DNA from: Geminicoccaceae bacterium
GTDB taxonomy: Bacteria > Pseudomonadota > Alphaproteobacteria > Geminicoccales > Geminicoccaceae
NCBI GenBank assembly: GCA_020638495.1
Contig: JACKIN010000007.1
Coordinates: 1 to 64,000 of the forward strand
Direction: 5' to 3'
Length of the DNA: 64,000 bases
The position numbers were made by a program, and so were the translations under genes. How positions within the stretch are numbered: position 1 is the first letter of the stretch; each line of letters starts with the position of its first letter. Below, one piece after another: positions 55,522-64,000 of the stretch. The notes under the pieces are model-generated. The model had not been told where the DNA came from. It ran no database searches and was given only the letters and a program-made list of their open reading frames with translations.

Positions 55522-57447
55522 ATGCTCTACATCATTCTCGTCTTCGCGCCGCTGCTCGGTGCCATCGTCGCCGGGCTGTTCGGGCGCATCATCGGCGACC
55601 GGGCCAGCCAGCTCGTCACCTGCGGCCTGATGGGCGTTGCCGCCCTGTGCTCGGTGATCGGCCTCTTCTCGACCATCGGCGCCGAGCCCTTCAAGGTGCC
55701 GCTCTTCACCTGGATCAATGTCGCCACCTTCGAGGCCGACTGGGCGCTGCGCATCGATGCGCTCTCCGGCGTGATGATGTTCGTGGTCAGCTTCATCAGC
55801 TGCCTGATCCACATCTACTCGATCGGCTACATGAGCCACGACAAGAGCATCCCGCGGTTCATGAGCTACCTCTCGCTCTTCACCTTCGCGATGCTGATGC
55901 TCGTCACCTCCGACAACCTGGTCCAGCTCTTCTTCGGCTGGGAAGGGGTCGGCGTCGCCTCCTATCTCCTGATCGGCTTCTGGTACACGAAGCCCTCGGC
56001 CTGCGCCGCCGCGATCAAGGCATTCCTGGTCAACCGGGTCGGCGACATCGGGCTCATGCTGGGCATCGCGAGCTGCTACCTGCTCTTCGATTCGGTCCAG
56101 TACGACGTCATCTTCGGCGCCGCGGGCGCCATGGCGGGCACCACCGTCATCGTCTTCGGCGCCGAATTCGACGCGCTCACGCTGACGGCCATCCTGCTCT
56201 TCATCGGGGCGATGGGCAAATCGGCCCAGCTCGGCCTGCATACCTGGCTGCCGGACGCCATGGAGGGCCCCACACCCGTCTCGGCGCTGATCCACGCCGC
56301 CACCATGGTGACGGCCGGAGTCTTCCTCGTGGCCCGCTTCTCGCCGGTCTTCGAGCATGCCCCGACGGCGCTGGCGCTCGTGACCTTCATCGGTGCCTCG
56401 ACGGCGATCTTCGCCGCGACCATCGGCCTGACGCAGTTCGACATCAAGCGGGTGATCGCCTACTCGACCTGCTCGCAGCTCGGCTACATGTTCTTCGCCT
56501 GCGGTGTGGGCGCCTACTCGGCCGGCATCTTCCACCTCTACACCCACGCCTTCTTCAAGGCGCTCCTGTTCCTCGGCGCCGGCTCGGTCATCCATGCCAT
56601 GTCGGACGAGCAGGACATGCGCAAGATGGGCGGCATCTGGCGCAAGATCCCGGTCACCTACACGGTGATGTGGATCGGCACGCTGGCGCTCGTCGGCTTC
56701 CCGCTCACCGCCGGCTACTTCTCCAAGGACGCCATCATCGAGGCCGCCTGGGCCTCGCACAACAGCTTCCACCTCTATGCCTTCTGGATGGGCGTCACCG
56801 CTGCGGTCCTGACGGCGTTCTATTCCGGCCGGCTGATCTTCATGACGTTCCACGGCGAGTGCCGGGCGTCCGAGCACGTCCAGAGCCACATCCACGAGAG
56901 CCCGCTGGTGATGACGGCGCCGCTCGGCATCCTGGCGCTGGGTGCGCTCTTCGCCGGGATGGCCGGGGTCGGCATGATCGCCGCCGACGGCGGCTGGTGG
57001 AACGGCGCGATCTTCACCGGGCCCGACAACCACGTCCTGCACGACCTGCACGAGGTCGGCTTCTGGGTGAAGGCGGCCCCCTTCATCGCGATGGTCATCG
57101 GCCTCGGCCTCTCCTGGCTCTTCTACATCCGGATGCCGGAGATGCCGGCCCGCGTCGCCTCGGCCTTCCGCCCGCTCTACCTCTTCTTCCTCAACAAGTG
57201 GTATTTCGACGAGCTCTATGACCGGATCTTCGTCCAGCCGGCGAAGGCGATCGGCTACGGGCTCTGGCGCGGCGGCGACATGGGCATCATCGACCGCTTC
57301 GGCCCGGACGGCGTGGCGGCGAGCGCCTGGTCGACCGCCAAGCGCACGGCCCGCCTGCAGACCGGCTTCGTCTACCACTATGCCTTTGCCATGCTGATCG
57401 GGGTGGCGCTCCTCGTCACCTGGTATCTCCTGGTCGGGCGGGGTTGA
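55522..57447 (+). CDS. nuoL: NADH-quinone oxidoreductase subunit L
   Basis: This 641-residue antiporter-like pump subunit sits at the distal end of the membrane arm. Key stretches are [20 protein letters not shown] (Glu), [20 protein letters not shown] (Lys/His path) and [16 protein letters not shown]. The C-terminus carries the lateral helix and final anchor ([19 protein letters not shown]). It is followed by nuoM after 4 bp. Confidence 0.97.
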   Translation: MLYIILVFAPLLGAIVAGLFGRIIGDRASQLVTCGLMGVAALCSVIGLFSTIGAEPFKVPLFTWINVATFEADWALRIDALSGVMMFVVSFISCLIHIYSIGYMSHDKSIPRFMSYLSLFTFAMLMLVTSDNLVQLFFGWEGVGVASYLLIGFWYTKPSACAAAIKAFLVNRVGDIGLMLGIASCYLLFDSVQYDVIFGAAGAMAGTTVIVFGAEFDALTLTAILLFIGAMGKSAQLGLHTWLPDAMEGPTPVSALIHAATMVTAGVFLVARFSPVFEHAPTALALVTFIGASTAIFAATIGLTQFDIKRVIAYSTCSQLGYMFFACGVGAYSAGIFHLYTHAFFKALLFLGAGSVIHAMSDEQDMRKMGGIWRKIPVTYTVMWIGTLALVGFPLTAGYFSKDAIIEAAWASHNSFHLYAFWMGVTAAVLTAFYSGRLIFMTFHGECRASEHVQSHIHESPLVMTAPLGILALGALFAGMAGVGMIAADGGWWNGAIFTGPDNHVLHDLHEVGFWVKAAPFIAMVIGLGLSWLFYIRMPEMPARVASAFRPLYLFFLNKWYFDELYDRIFVQPAKAIGYGLWRGGDMGIIDRFGPDGVAASAWSTAKRTARLQTGFVYHYAFAMLIGVALLVTWYLLVGRG

Positions 57448-57451
57448 GCCG

Positions 57452-58954
57452 ATGAGCGACTGGCCCCTGCTTTCCCTCGTCACCTTCCTGCCCCTGGTCG
57501 GTGCCGCCTTCATTCTCCTGATCCGCGGCGATACCGCGGTCGTGGCCCAGAACAGCCGCAGCGTGGCGCTCTGGACGGCGCTGGTGACGTTCCTCCTCTC
57601 GCTGCTCGTCCTCGGCAACTTCGATTCGAGCCAGGCGGGCTTCCAGCTCGTGGAGAAGCGGAGCTGGCTCCTGGGCTTCGGCATCGACTACCACATGGGC
57701 GTCGACGGCATCTCGCTCTGGTTCGTGCTGCTCTCGACCCTGCTCACCGTGATCGTCATCATCGGCTCGTGGCACTCCGTCCAGGACCGCGTGAAAGAGT
57801 ACATGATCGCCTTCCTGGTCATGGACACGCTGATGGTCGGCGTCTTCTGCGCGCTCGATCTGGTGCTCTTCTACATCTTCTTCGAGGGCATCCTGATCCC
57901 GATGTACCTGATCATCGGCATCTGGGGTGGTGCGCGGCGCATCTACGCCTCGTTCAAGTTCTTCCTCTACACGCTGCTCGGCTCGGTGCTCTTCCTCGTC
58001 GCCATCCTGGTGATGTACCTGCAGGCCGGCACGACCGACATCCCGACCCTCATGGCGACCGAGTTCGCGCCGGGCCTGCAGCGCTGGCTCTGGCTCGCCT
58101 TGTTCGCGTCCTTCGCCGTCAAGGTGCCGATGTGGCCGTTCCACACCTGGCTGCCCGACGCGCATGTCGAGGCGCCGACGGCGGGATCGGTGCTGCTGGC
58201 GGGCGTGCTGCTGAAGCTCGGCGGCTACGGCTTCCTGCGCTTCTCCCTGCCGATGCTGCCGGACGCCTCGGCCTATTTCGCCCCGCTGGTCTATACCCTC
58301 TCCATCATCGCCGTGATCTACACGTCGCTCGTGGCCCTGATGCAGACCGACATGAAGAAGCTGATCGCCTATTCGTCGGTGGCGCATATGGGCATCGTCA
58401 CCATCGGCATCTTCACGCCCAATGCGCTCGGCATCCAGGGCTCGATCATCCAGATGCTCAGCCATGGCATCGTCTCGGGCGCCCTCTTCATGGTGGTCGG
58501 CGTGGTCTACGACCGGATCCACAGCCGTGACATCGAACGCTATGGCGGCCTCGCGGAACGCATGCCGGCCTACGCGCTGGTCTTCATGATCTTCATGCTC
58601 GCCTCGGTCGGCCTGCCCGGCACGTCCGGCTTCGTCGGCGAGGTGCTGGTGTTGGTCGGCATCTTCCAGACGAATTCGTGGGTGGCCCTCTTCGCCACCT
58701 CCGGCATGGTGCTCGGCGCCGCCTACATGCTCTGGCTCTACCGGCGGACCATCTTCGGCGCCCTGACCAAGGACGACCTGAAGCTGATCAAGGACATGCG
58801 GCCGAACGAGGTGATCGCCTTCGCGCCGCTGCTCATCCTGGTCTTCGCCATGGGCATCTATCCCGCCTTCTTCCTCGACCCGATGGCTGCGTCGGTCGAG
58901 AACCTACTCGTCCAGATCGGCGCCAGCCCGGCCACCGATCTGGCCCTGCACTGA
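57452..58954 (+). CDS. nuoM: NADH-quinone oxidoreductase subunit M
   Basis: This 500-residue, 14-helix antiporter-like pump subunit has the conserved Glu in [17 protein letters not shown], Lys in [20 protein letters not shown], and [17 protein letters not shown]. It lies between NuoL and NuoN in the membrane arm. It starts 4 bp after nuoL and ends 9 bp before nuoN. Confidence 0.97.
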   Translation: MSDWPLLSLVTFLPLVGAAFILLIRGDTAVVAQNSRSVALWTALVTFLLSLLVLGNFDSSQAGFQLVEKRSWLLGFGIDYHMGVDGISLWFVLLSTLLTVIVIIGSWHSVQDRVKEYMIAFLVMDTLMVGVFCALDLVLFYIFFEGILIPMYLIIGIWGGARRIYASFKFFLYTLLGSVLFLVAILVMYLQAGTTDIPTLMATEFAPGLQRWLWLALFASFAVKVPMWPFHTWLPDAHVEAPTAGSVLLAGVLLKLGGYGFLRFSLPMLPDASAYFAPLVYTLSIIAVIYTSLVALMQTDMKKLIAYSSVAHMGIVTIGIFTPNALGIQGSIIQMLSHGIVSGALFMVVGVVYDRIHSRDIERYGGLAERMPAYALVFMIFMLASVGLPGTSGFVGEVLVLVGIFQTNSWVALFATSGMVLGAAYMLWLYRRTIFGALTKDDLKLIKDMRPNEVIAFAPLLILVFAMGIYPAFFLDPMAASVENLLVQIGASPATDLALH

Positions 58955-58963
58955 GGCCCGCCG

Positions 58964-60424
58964 ATGGATAGCCAGCCAGCCTTCGACGTGATCCCGGCGC
59001 TCCCGGAGCTGCTGCTGTTCATTGCCGGCCTGCTCCTGCTCGTCCTGGGCTCGCTGCGCGAGCGCGATGCGGCCCGGCTGGTGACGCCGCTCGCCATCCT
59101 GTCGCTCATCGTCGCCGCGTTCGTGGTCATCGGCGGGGACAAGACTGCGGCACCGATTCTCGGCGGCCATTTCGTCCATGACAGCTTCGCGGCCTTTCTC
59201 AAGGTCGTCATCCTGGCCGGCTCCGCCGCCAGCATCCTCCTGGCGCAGGGCTACCTGCGGAACCAGGATCTGGACCGTTTCGAGTATCCGCTCTTGATCC
59301 TGTTCGCCAGCCTCGGCATGTGCATGATGGTCTCGGCCAACAGCCTCCTCGCCCTCTACATGGCGCTCGAGCTGCAGAGCCTGCCGCTCTATGTCATGGC
59401 GGCGTTCAATCGCGACCAGCTCAGGTCGACCGAGGCGGGGCTGAAGTATTTCGTCCTGGGAGCGCTCGCCTCCGGCATGCTGCTCTACGGCTGCTCGCTG
59501 GTCTACGGCTTCACCGGCACCCTGTCGTTCACCGCCCTGGCGGACCTGCTCCGGCCGGGCGAGACGGGCGTGGCCTCCCTCGGCATCGGTGCCCTGGTCG
59601 GCCTCGTCTTCGTCGCCGCCGGCCTCGCCTTCAAGCTTTCGGCCGTGCCCTTCCACATGTGGACGCCCGACGTCTACGAGGGTGCGCCGACGCCGGTGAC
59701 GGCCTTCTTCGCCGCGGCCCCCAAGGTCGCGGCGGTCGGGCTGACGCTGCGCGTGCTGATGCAGCCCTTCGGTGCCGTCGCCGGCGAGTGGCAGCAGATC
59801 ATCGTCTTCATCTCGGTGGCGTCGATGCTGCTCGGCGCCTTCGCCGCGATCGGCCAGACCAACATCAAGCGCCTGCTCGCCTATTCCGGCATCGGCCATA
59901 TCGGCTTCGCGCTGGTCGGCCTCGCGGCCGGCACCGAGCGCGGCGTCTACGCCGTGTTGATCTACATGACCATCTACGTCGTCATGACGCTCGGCACCTT
60001 CGCCGCGGTCCTCATGATGCGGCGGCAGGGCCGCTATGTCGAGACCATCGACGACTTGGCGGGGCTGTCGCGGCGGCAGCCGATGCTGGCCCTCGCCTTC
60101 GCCATCTTCATGTTCTCGCTCGCCGGCATTCCGCCGCTCGCCGGCTTCTTCGGCAAGCTCTACGTCTTCATGGCGGCGATCGAGGCGGGCCTGACGCCGC
60201 TCGCCGTGATCGGCGTGCTGGCCAGCGTGGTCGGTGCCTACTACTATCTCCGGATCGTCAAGCTGATTTATTTCGATGCGCCGGCCGAGGCGTTCGACCG
60301 ACCGGACCGCGTCGAGCTGCAGGCGGTCCTGGGCGTCTGCGCCGTCCTGGTGCTCGGCTTCATCCTGATCCCGGGCCCCTTGCTCGCCACGGCCCAGGCC
60401 GCCGCGGCAGCGCTCATGCCATAG
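58964..60424 (+). CDS. nuoN: NADH-quinone oxidoreductase subunit N
   Basis: This 486-residue third antiporter-like pump subunit has family stretches [20 protein letters not shown] (Glu), [20 protein letters not shown] (Lys, His) and [17 protein letters not shown]. It completes the 14-gene complex I set in canonical order A to N without inserted genes. birA begins 13 bp later, so the operon probably continues. Confidence 0.97.
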   Translation: MDSQPAFDVIPALPELLLFIAGLLLLVLGSLRERDAARLVTPLAILSLIVAAFVVIGGDKTAAPILGGHFVHDSFAAFLKVVILAGSAASILLAQGYLRNQDLDRFEYPLLILFASLGMCMMVSANSLLALYMALELQSLPLYVMAAFNRDQLRSTEAGLKYFVLGALASGMLLYGCSLVYGFTGTLSFTALADLLRPGETGVASLGIGALVGLVFVAAGLAFKLSAVPFHMWTPDVYEGAPTPVTAFFAAAPKVAAVGLTLRVLMQPFGAVAGEWQQIIVFISVASMLLGAFAAIGQTNIKRLLAYSGIGHIGFALVGLAAGTERGVYAVLIYMTIYVVMTLGTFAAVLMMRRQGRYVETIDDLAGLSRRQPMLALAFAIFMFSLAGIPPLAGFFGKLYVFMAAIEAGLTPLAVIGVLASVVGAYYYLRIVKLIYFDAPAEAFDRPDRVELQAVLGVCAVLVLGFILIPGPLLATAQAAAAALMP

Positions 60425-60437
60425 GGCATAAGGCCGA

Positions 60438-61178
60438 TTGACCAGTCCTCGCTTCGCGATCGAGCCCTACCCGAGCCTCGCCAGCACGAACGACCTGGTC
60501 CGCGAGCGTGCGCTCGGTGGCGAGCCCGAGGGGCTCGTGGTCCGGGCCGGGATCCAGACCAGGGGCCGAGGGCGGCACGGCCGGAGCTGGGCCTCGCCCA
60601 CGGGCAACCTCTATTGCTCGATGCTGCTGCGCCCCGAACGGCCACTCGCCGAGGCGGCGACGCTGTCGCTGGTCATCGGCCTCAGCCTCGCCGACACGCT
60701 CGCCGAGGAAGCGCCCGGACCGGAGCTCAAGTGGCCCAATGACGTGATGGTGGGCGGTGCCAAGCTCGCCGGCATTCTGCTCGAGAGCGTCATCGTCGGC
60801 GCCAAGGCACCCGTCATCGTCGCCGGCATCGGCGTCAATGTCGCCACCTGCCCGAAGGACCTTCCCTACCCCGCGACCAGCCTCGCGGGCCTCGGCGTCG
60901 ACCTCCCGCCCGAGAGCCTGCTCGAGCGGTTCCTCGAGGCGTTCGGTCGGGACTACGATTGCTGGCGCGCGGGCGGATTCTCGGCGCTTCGGGAGCGCTG
61001 GCTCGAGCGGGCGCATGGGCGCGGCCGGGAAGCCCGGGTGCGGGACGGCGACCGGCTGATCGACGGGCGCTTCGTCGACGTCGATCCGGAGGGCCGGCTG
61101 GTGATCGACACGCGGACGGGACGCCGGCTGATCCATGCGGGCGAGCTCTTCTTCCCGCTTGCCGAAGCGACGTCGTGA
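60438..61178 (+). CDS. birA: Biotin-[acetyl-CoA carboxylase] ligase
   Basis: BirA attaches biotin to the carboxyl-carrier protein of acetyl-CoA carboxylase. The 246-residue protein is the single-function form without the DNA-binding domain. It shows LASTNDLVRER, the biotin-binding loop TRGRGRHGRSWASP, KWPNDVMVGGAKLAGIL and GIGVNV. The start is TTG 60438. The order nuoN-birA-coaX-rnj is common in alphaproteobacteria. Confidence 0.95.
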   Translation: MTSPRFAIEPYPSLASTNDLVRERALGGEPEGLVVRAGIQTRGRGRHGRSWASPTGNLYCSMLLRPERPLAEAATLSLVIGLSLADTLAEEAPGPELKWPNDVMVGGAKLAGILLESVIVGAKAPVIVAGIGVNVATCPKDLPYPATSLAGLGVDLPPESLLERFLEAFGRDYDCWRAGGFSALRERWLERAHGRGREARVRDGDRLIDGRFVDVDPEGRLVIDTRTGRRLIHAGELFFPLAEATS

Positions 61179-61188
61179 GGAGCCGCCC

Positions 61189-61986
61189 ATGCTGCTCCTG
61201 ATCGACGTCGGCAACACCAACACCGTCTTCGCCCTCTACCGGGAGCGCGAGCCGCTCGGCCAGTGGCGGCTCTCGACCGCGCGCGAGCGCACCGCCGAGG
61301 AATATGCCGCGCTCCTTATCCAGCTCTTGACCATCGGCGGCTTCGATCACAAGGGCGTGGGCGGCGTCGTCATCTCGTCGGTCGTGCCGCAGACGGTCTT
61401 TCCCTTGCGCAAGATGAGCCGGACGTTCTTCGGCCGGGAGGCCTTCGTCGTCGGCGAGGACGTGGCGATCCCGATCGGCAACAAGCTCATCAACCCGAAG
61501 GAAGCCGGCGCCGACCGCCTGGTCAACGCGCTCGCCGCCGTGCGCCGCTACGTGCCGCCTTTGATGATCGTCGACTTCGGCACCGCCACCACGTTCGACA
61601 TCGTCGACGACGAGGGCGCCTTCCTGGGCGGCATCATCGCCCCGGGGATCAACCTCTCGATCGAGGCGCTGCACCGCGCCGCCGCCAAGCTGCCCAGGAT
61701 CGCCGTCGAGCCGCCGCCCCAGGTGATCGGCCGGTCGACCGTCCAGGCGATGCAGTCCGGTATCTTCTGGGGCTATGTCGGCCTCATCGAAGGGCTTGCC
61801 CGACGGGTCCAGGACGAGTACGGCAGGAGCATGACCGTCATCGCGACCGGCGGCCTCGCCCCGTTGTTCGCCCGGCATTGCAAAGTGGTGGAGCATGTCG
61901 ACCCCGATCTCACGATGATCGGCCTGGTCGAGATCTATCTCCTGAATCGCGAAATCATTCGCGCCGGAAAAAAGGCAACCCAGTGA
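61189..61986 (+). CDS. coaX: Type III pantothenate kinase
   Basis: CoaX phosphorylates pantothenate, the first step of coenzyme A synthesis. The 265-residue ASKHA-fold protein has LLLIDVGNTNTVFAL, the pantothenate-binding GADRLVNALAA and DFGTATTFDIVD. GAGGAGCCGCCC precedes the ATG at 61189. The stop overlaps the GTG start of the RNase J gene. Confidence 0.96.
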   Translation: MLLLIDVGNTNTVFALYREREPLGQWRLSTARERTAEEYAALLIQLLTIGGFDHKGVGGVVISSVVPQTVFPLRKMSRTFFGREAFVVGEDVAIPIGNKLINPKEAGADRLVNALAAVRRYVPPLMIVDFGTATTFDIVDDEGAFLGGIIAPGINLSIEALHRAAAKLPRIAVEPPPQVIGRSTVQAMQSGIFWGYVGLIEGLARRVQDEYGRSMTVIATGGLAPLFARHCKVVEHVDPDLTMIGLVEIYLLNREIIRAGKKATQ

Positions 61987-63689
61987 CTTCATCCTTGCGC
62001 TTCGTCGCCCTCGGCGGCATCGGCGAAATCGGACTGAACCTCTATCTCTACGAGCTCGACGGCCGCTGGCTGATGGTCGATTGCGGCATCGCCTTCGCCG
62101 ATGACCGCCATCCCGGCGCCGACATCATCCTGCCCGACATCGCCTTCATCGAGGAGCGGAAGGAGCGGCTCGACGGCATCATCCTGACACATGCCCACGA
62201 GGACCATCTGGGTGCGGTTCCCTATCTCTGGGAGCGGCTCGGCTGCCCGATCTACTGCACCACCTTCCCGGCGGCGGTCCTCCGCCGCAAGCTCGCCGAG
62301 CATTACGTGAAGAACCCGGCAGCCATTCACCAGGTCAAGAACGGCGAGCGCTTCACCGTCGGCCCCTTCGGCTGCCGCCTGATCCACATGACCCATTCCA
62401 TTCCGGAGGCCAGCGCGCTCGCTATCGACAGCCCCTGGGGTGTGGTGATGCACACCGGCGACTGGAAGCTCGACCCGGCACCGATGCTGGGCGAGCCGAG
62501 CGACATCGCGTTGCTGGAGGAGATCGGCGCCGAGGGGGTGCTGGCGCTCGTCGCCGACAGCACCAATGTGCTGAGCCCGGGAACGTCCGGCTCCGAGGCC
62601 GAGGTCCGCGATTCCTTGCGCGATCTCATCGCGGCCCAGCCGCATGCGGTGGCGCTGACCACCTTCGCCTCGAACGTCGCCCGGCTGGAGACCGCCATGC
62701 TGGCCGCGGCCGAGGCGGGCCGGGAGATCGTCGTCGTCGGCCGCTCGATGCACCGGATGATCGAGGCCGCGAAGGAATGCGGCTACCTGAAGGGCATCCC
62801 GCCCTTGCGCGACGAGCGCGACGCGGCCGGCCTGCCGCGCCACCGCACCCTCTATCTCGTCACCGGCAGCCAGGGCGAGCCGCGCGCCGCCATGCAGCGC
62901 ATCGCCACGGGCAACCACCAGCGCATCCGCCTCGAGGCCGGTGACACGGCGATCTTCTCCTCGAAGATCATCCCCGGCAACGAGCGCACGCTCTACAGCC
63001 TGCACAACCATCTGGTCGAGCTCGGTGTCGAGGTGATCACCGAGGAGGACCATTTCGTCCATGTCTCGGGCCATCCCTGTCGCGACGAGATGGAGCAGAT
63101 GTACCGCTGGATGAAGCCGAAGATCGCCATTCCGGTGCATGGCGAGGCCCGCCATCTCTACGCCCATGCGCGGTTCGCCAAGTCGCTCGGCGTCGAGCAG
63201 GCGCTGGTCGTGCGCAATGGCGACCTCGTGCGCCTCGGCCCGCCACCGGCCAAGGTCGAGAGCGAGGTCCACACCGGCCGGCGGGTGCTCGAGACCGACG
63301 AGCTGCTCGATTCCGGCGACGAGCTCTACCGCTCGCGCCGCCGCCTCGCCAGCCACGGCACGGTGGTCGTCGGCCTCGTCCTCGACCCCTATGGCAGCGT
63401 CCTCGCGGCCCCGCAGCTCACGGCGATCGGCGCCATCGATCTCTCGAGCTTCGGCAATCTGGAGAAGGCCGCGGCCGACCTGGTCGCCGAGGCGGTCGAG
63501 GACCTGCAGGACGAGGACGTGCTCGACGACGAGCGGGTGGCCCAGGCGGTGCGCGGCGCCGTCCGCCAGGCGCTCAGCCTGCCGCGCCACAAGCGGCCGA
63601 TCGTCGAGGTCCAGGTGACGCGGCTGAGCCCCTCCTCGCTCGCCAGTCTCGAGGACGAGGCGGGCGAGGCCCGCGTCGGCGCTGCCTGA
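61983..63689 (+). CDS. rnj: Ribonuclease J
   Basis: This 568-residue metallo-beta-lactamase/beta-CASP nuclease acts in 5' to 3' RNA decay and rRNA maturation. Motifs are ILTHAHEDHLGAVPY (metal ligands), HSIPEASALAI, MHTGDWKLD, the beta-CASP block with VTGSQGEPRAAMQRI, and VHVSGHPCRDE. The start is GTG 61983, coupled to coaX; the frame open to 61263 is a shadow. The stop overlaps the ATG of the next gene. Confidence 0.96.
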   Translation: MTSSLRFVALGGIGEIGLNLYLYELDGRWLMVDCGIAFADDRHPGADIILPDIAFIEERKERLDGIILTHAHEDHLGAVPYLWERLGCPIYCTTFPAAVLRRKLAEHYVKNPAAIHQVKNGERFTVGPFGCRLIHMTHSIPEASALAIDSPWGVVMHTGDWKLDPAPMLGEPSDIALLEEIGAEGVLALVADSTNVLSPGTSGSEAEVRDSLRDLIAAQPHAVALTTFASNVARLETAMLAAAEAGREIVVVGRSMHRMIEAAKECGYLKGIPPLRDERDAAGLPRHRTLYLVTGSQGEPRAAMQRIATGNHQRIRLEAGDTAIFSSKIIPGNERTLYSLHNHLVELGVEVITEEDHFVHVSGHPCRDEMEQMYRWMKPKIAIPVHGEARHLYAHARFAKSLGVEQALVVRNGDLVRLGPPPAKVESEVHTGRRVLETDELLDSGDELYRSRRRLASHGTVVVGLVLDPYGSVLAAPQLTAIGAIDLSSFGNLEKAAADLVAEAVEDLQDEDVLDDERVAQAVRGAVRQALSLPRHKRPIVEVQVTRLSPSSLASLEDEAGEARVGAA

Positions 63690-64000
63690 TGGCGGCGGCC
63701 TTCGCCCTCGGCCGGCTGAACCACGTCGCCATCGCGGTGCCGGACATCCGGGCCGCCAGCGAGACCTACAGGAAGCTGCTGGGGGCCACGATCTCGGCCA
63801 TCGAGGACCAGCCGGCGCACGGGGTGCAGACCGTCTTCATCGAGCTGCCGAACACCAAGATCGAGCTGCTCGGCGTGCTTGGGGACGCCTCGCCCATCCG
63901 GGCCTTCCTCGAGAAGAGCCCGGCCGGCGGCATCCATCATGTCTGCTACGAGGTGGCCGACATCGAGGCGGCCCGCGACCACCTCGTGGCCCAGGGCGCG
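63689..64000 (+). CDS. mce: Methylmalonyl-CoA epimerase (cut by window end)
   Basis: The first 104 residues of a vicinal-oxygen-chelate protein are visible: LGRLNHVAIAVPDIRAASET, GVQTVFIELPNTKIELL and GIHHVCYEVADIEAARD, with metal-binding His and Glu as in methylmalonyl-CoA epimerase, which interconverts the R and S forms in propionate metabolism. The full protein would be about 135 residues, so some 30 are missing beyond the window. The ATG overlaps the rnj stop. Confidence 0.92.
   Translation, partial: MAAAFALGRLNHVAIAVPDIRAASETYRKLLGATISAIEDQPAHGVQTVFIELPNTKIELLGVLGDASPIRAFLEKSPAGGIHHVCYEVADIEAARDHLVAQGA

Overview
The window reads as chromosome of a high-GC alphaproteobacterium. Supporting signs are the ungrouped 14-gene nuoA-N operon with nuoC and nuoD separate, followed by birA-coaX-rnj-mce, a PutA without an N-terminal DNA-binding domain, single-domain sugar ABC ATPases, and an ectoine-catabolism locus in the order known from Ruegeria and relatives. 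A rhodospirillal or geminicoccal origin is my guess; the sequence does not settle it.

Region 1-5852 is a mobile-element graveyard beside a tRNA-Gly gene. It holds a group II intron (14-1893, minus strand) inserted in a palindromic repeat, which itself sits in the 3' half of an IS256-type transposase gene; a tyrosine recombinase whose 5' end was cut off by that IS; tRNA-Gly and tRNA-Lys; and a second IS256-type element (4107-5852). The second IS is riddled with seven short hairpin repeats of two families. Family 1 is a compound of three consecutive hairpins (about 65 nt). Its loops and linker are conserved, while the stem arms differ between copies with compensating changes. This is the most unusual structure in the window.

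Region 6020-25026 is metabolic. It contains an isolated fliW, a complete CUT2-type sugar ABC transporter, a crcB pair for fluoride export, a SelA-like PLP enzyme + SDR + ABC ATPase operon, ilvD, a Rieske-reductase/DUF488/UDG operon, a second sugar-binding protein and permease coupled to a beta-helix membrane protein, and a ligase + ketopantoate-reductase-family pair that looks like an oxalate to oxalyl-CoA to glyoxylate module. From 25086 to about 26620 lie orphan antitoxin genes and a secreted protein of unknown function, in sequence that looks less GC-rich.

Region 26621-45543 is an osmolyte-catabolism block. The ectoine/5-hydroxyectoine cluster is laid out as atf-ssd-asnC (minus) divergent from enuR-uehABC-usp-eutABC-doeA-doeB (plus). 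It imports ectoines by a TRAP transporter and converts them through acetyl-diaminobutyrate, diaminobutyrate and aspartate semialdehyde to aspartate, under EnuR and AsnC-type control. putA and putP for proline use follow directly. After tRNA-Gln and tRNA-Asp, 46113-60424 encodes all 14 subunits of respiratory complex I, then biotin ligase, type III pantothenate kinase, RNase J and a methylmalonyl-CoA epimerase cut by the window end. No gene-free stretch exceeds about 300 bases outside the features listed.
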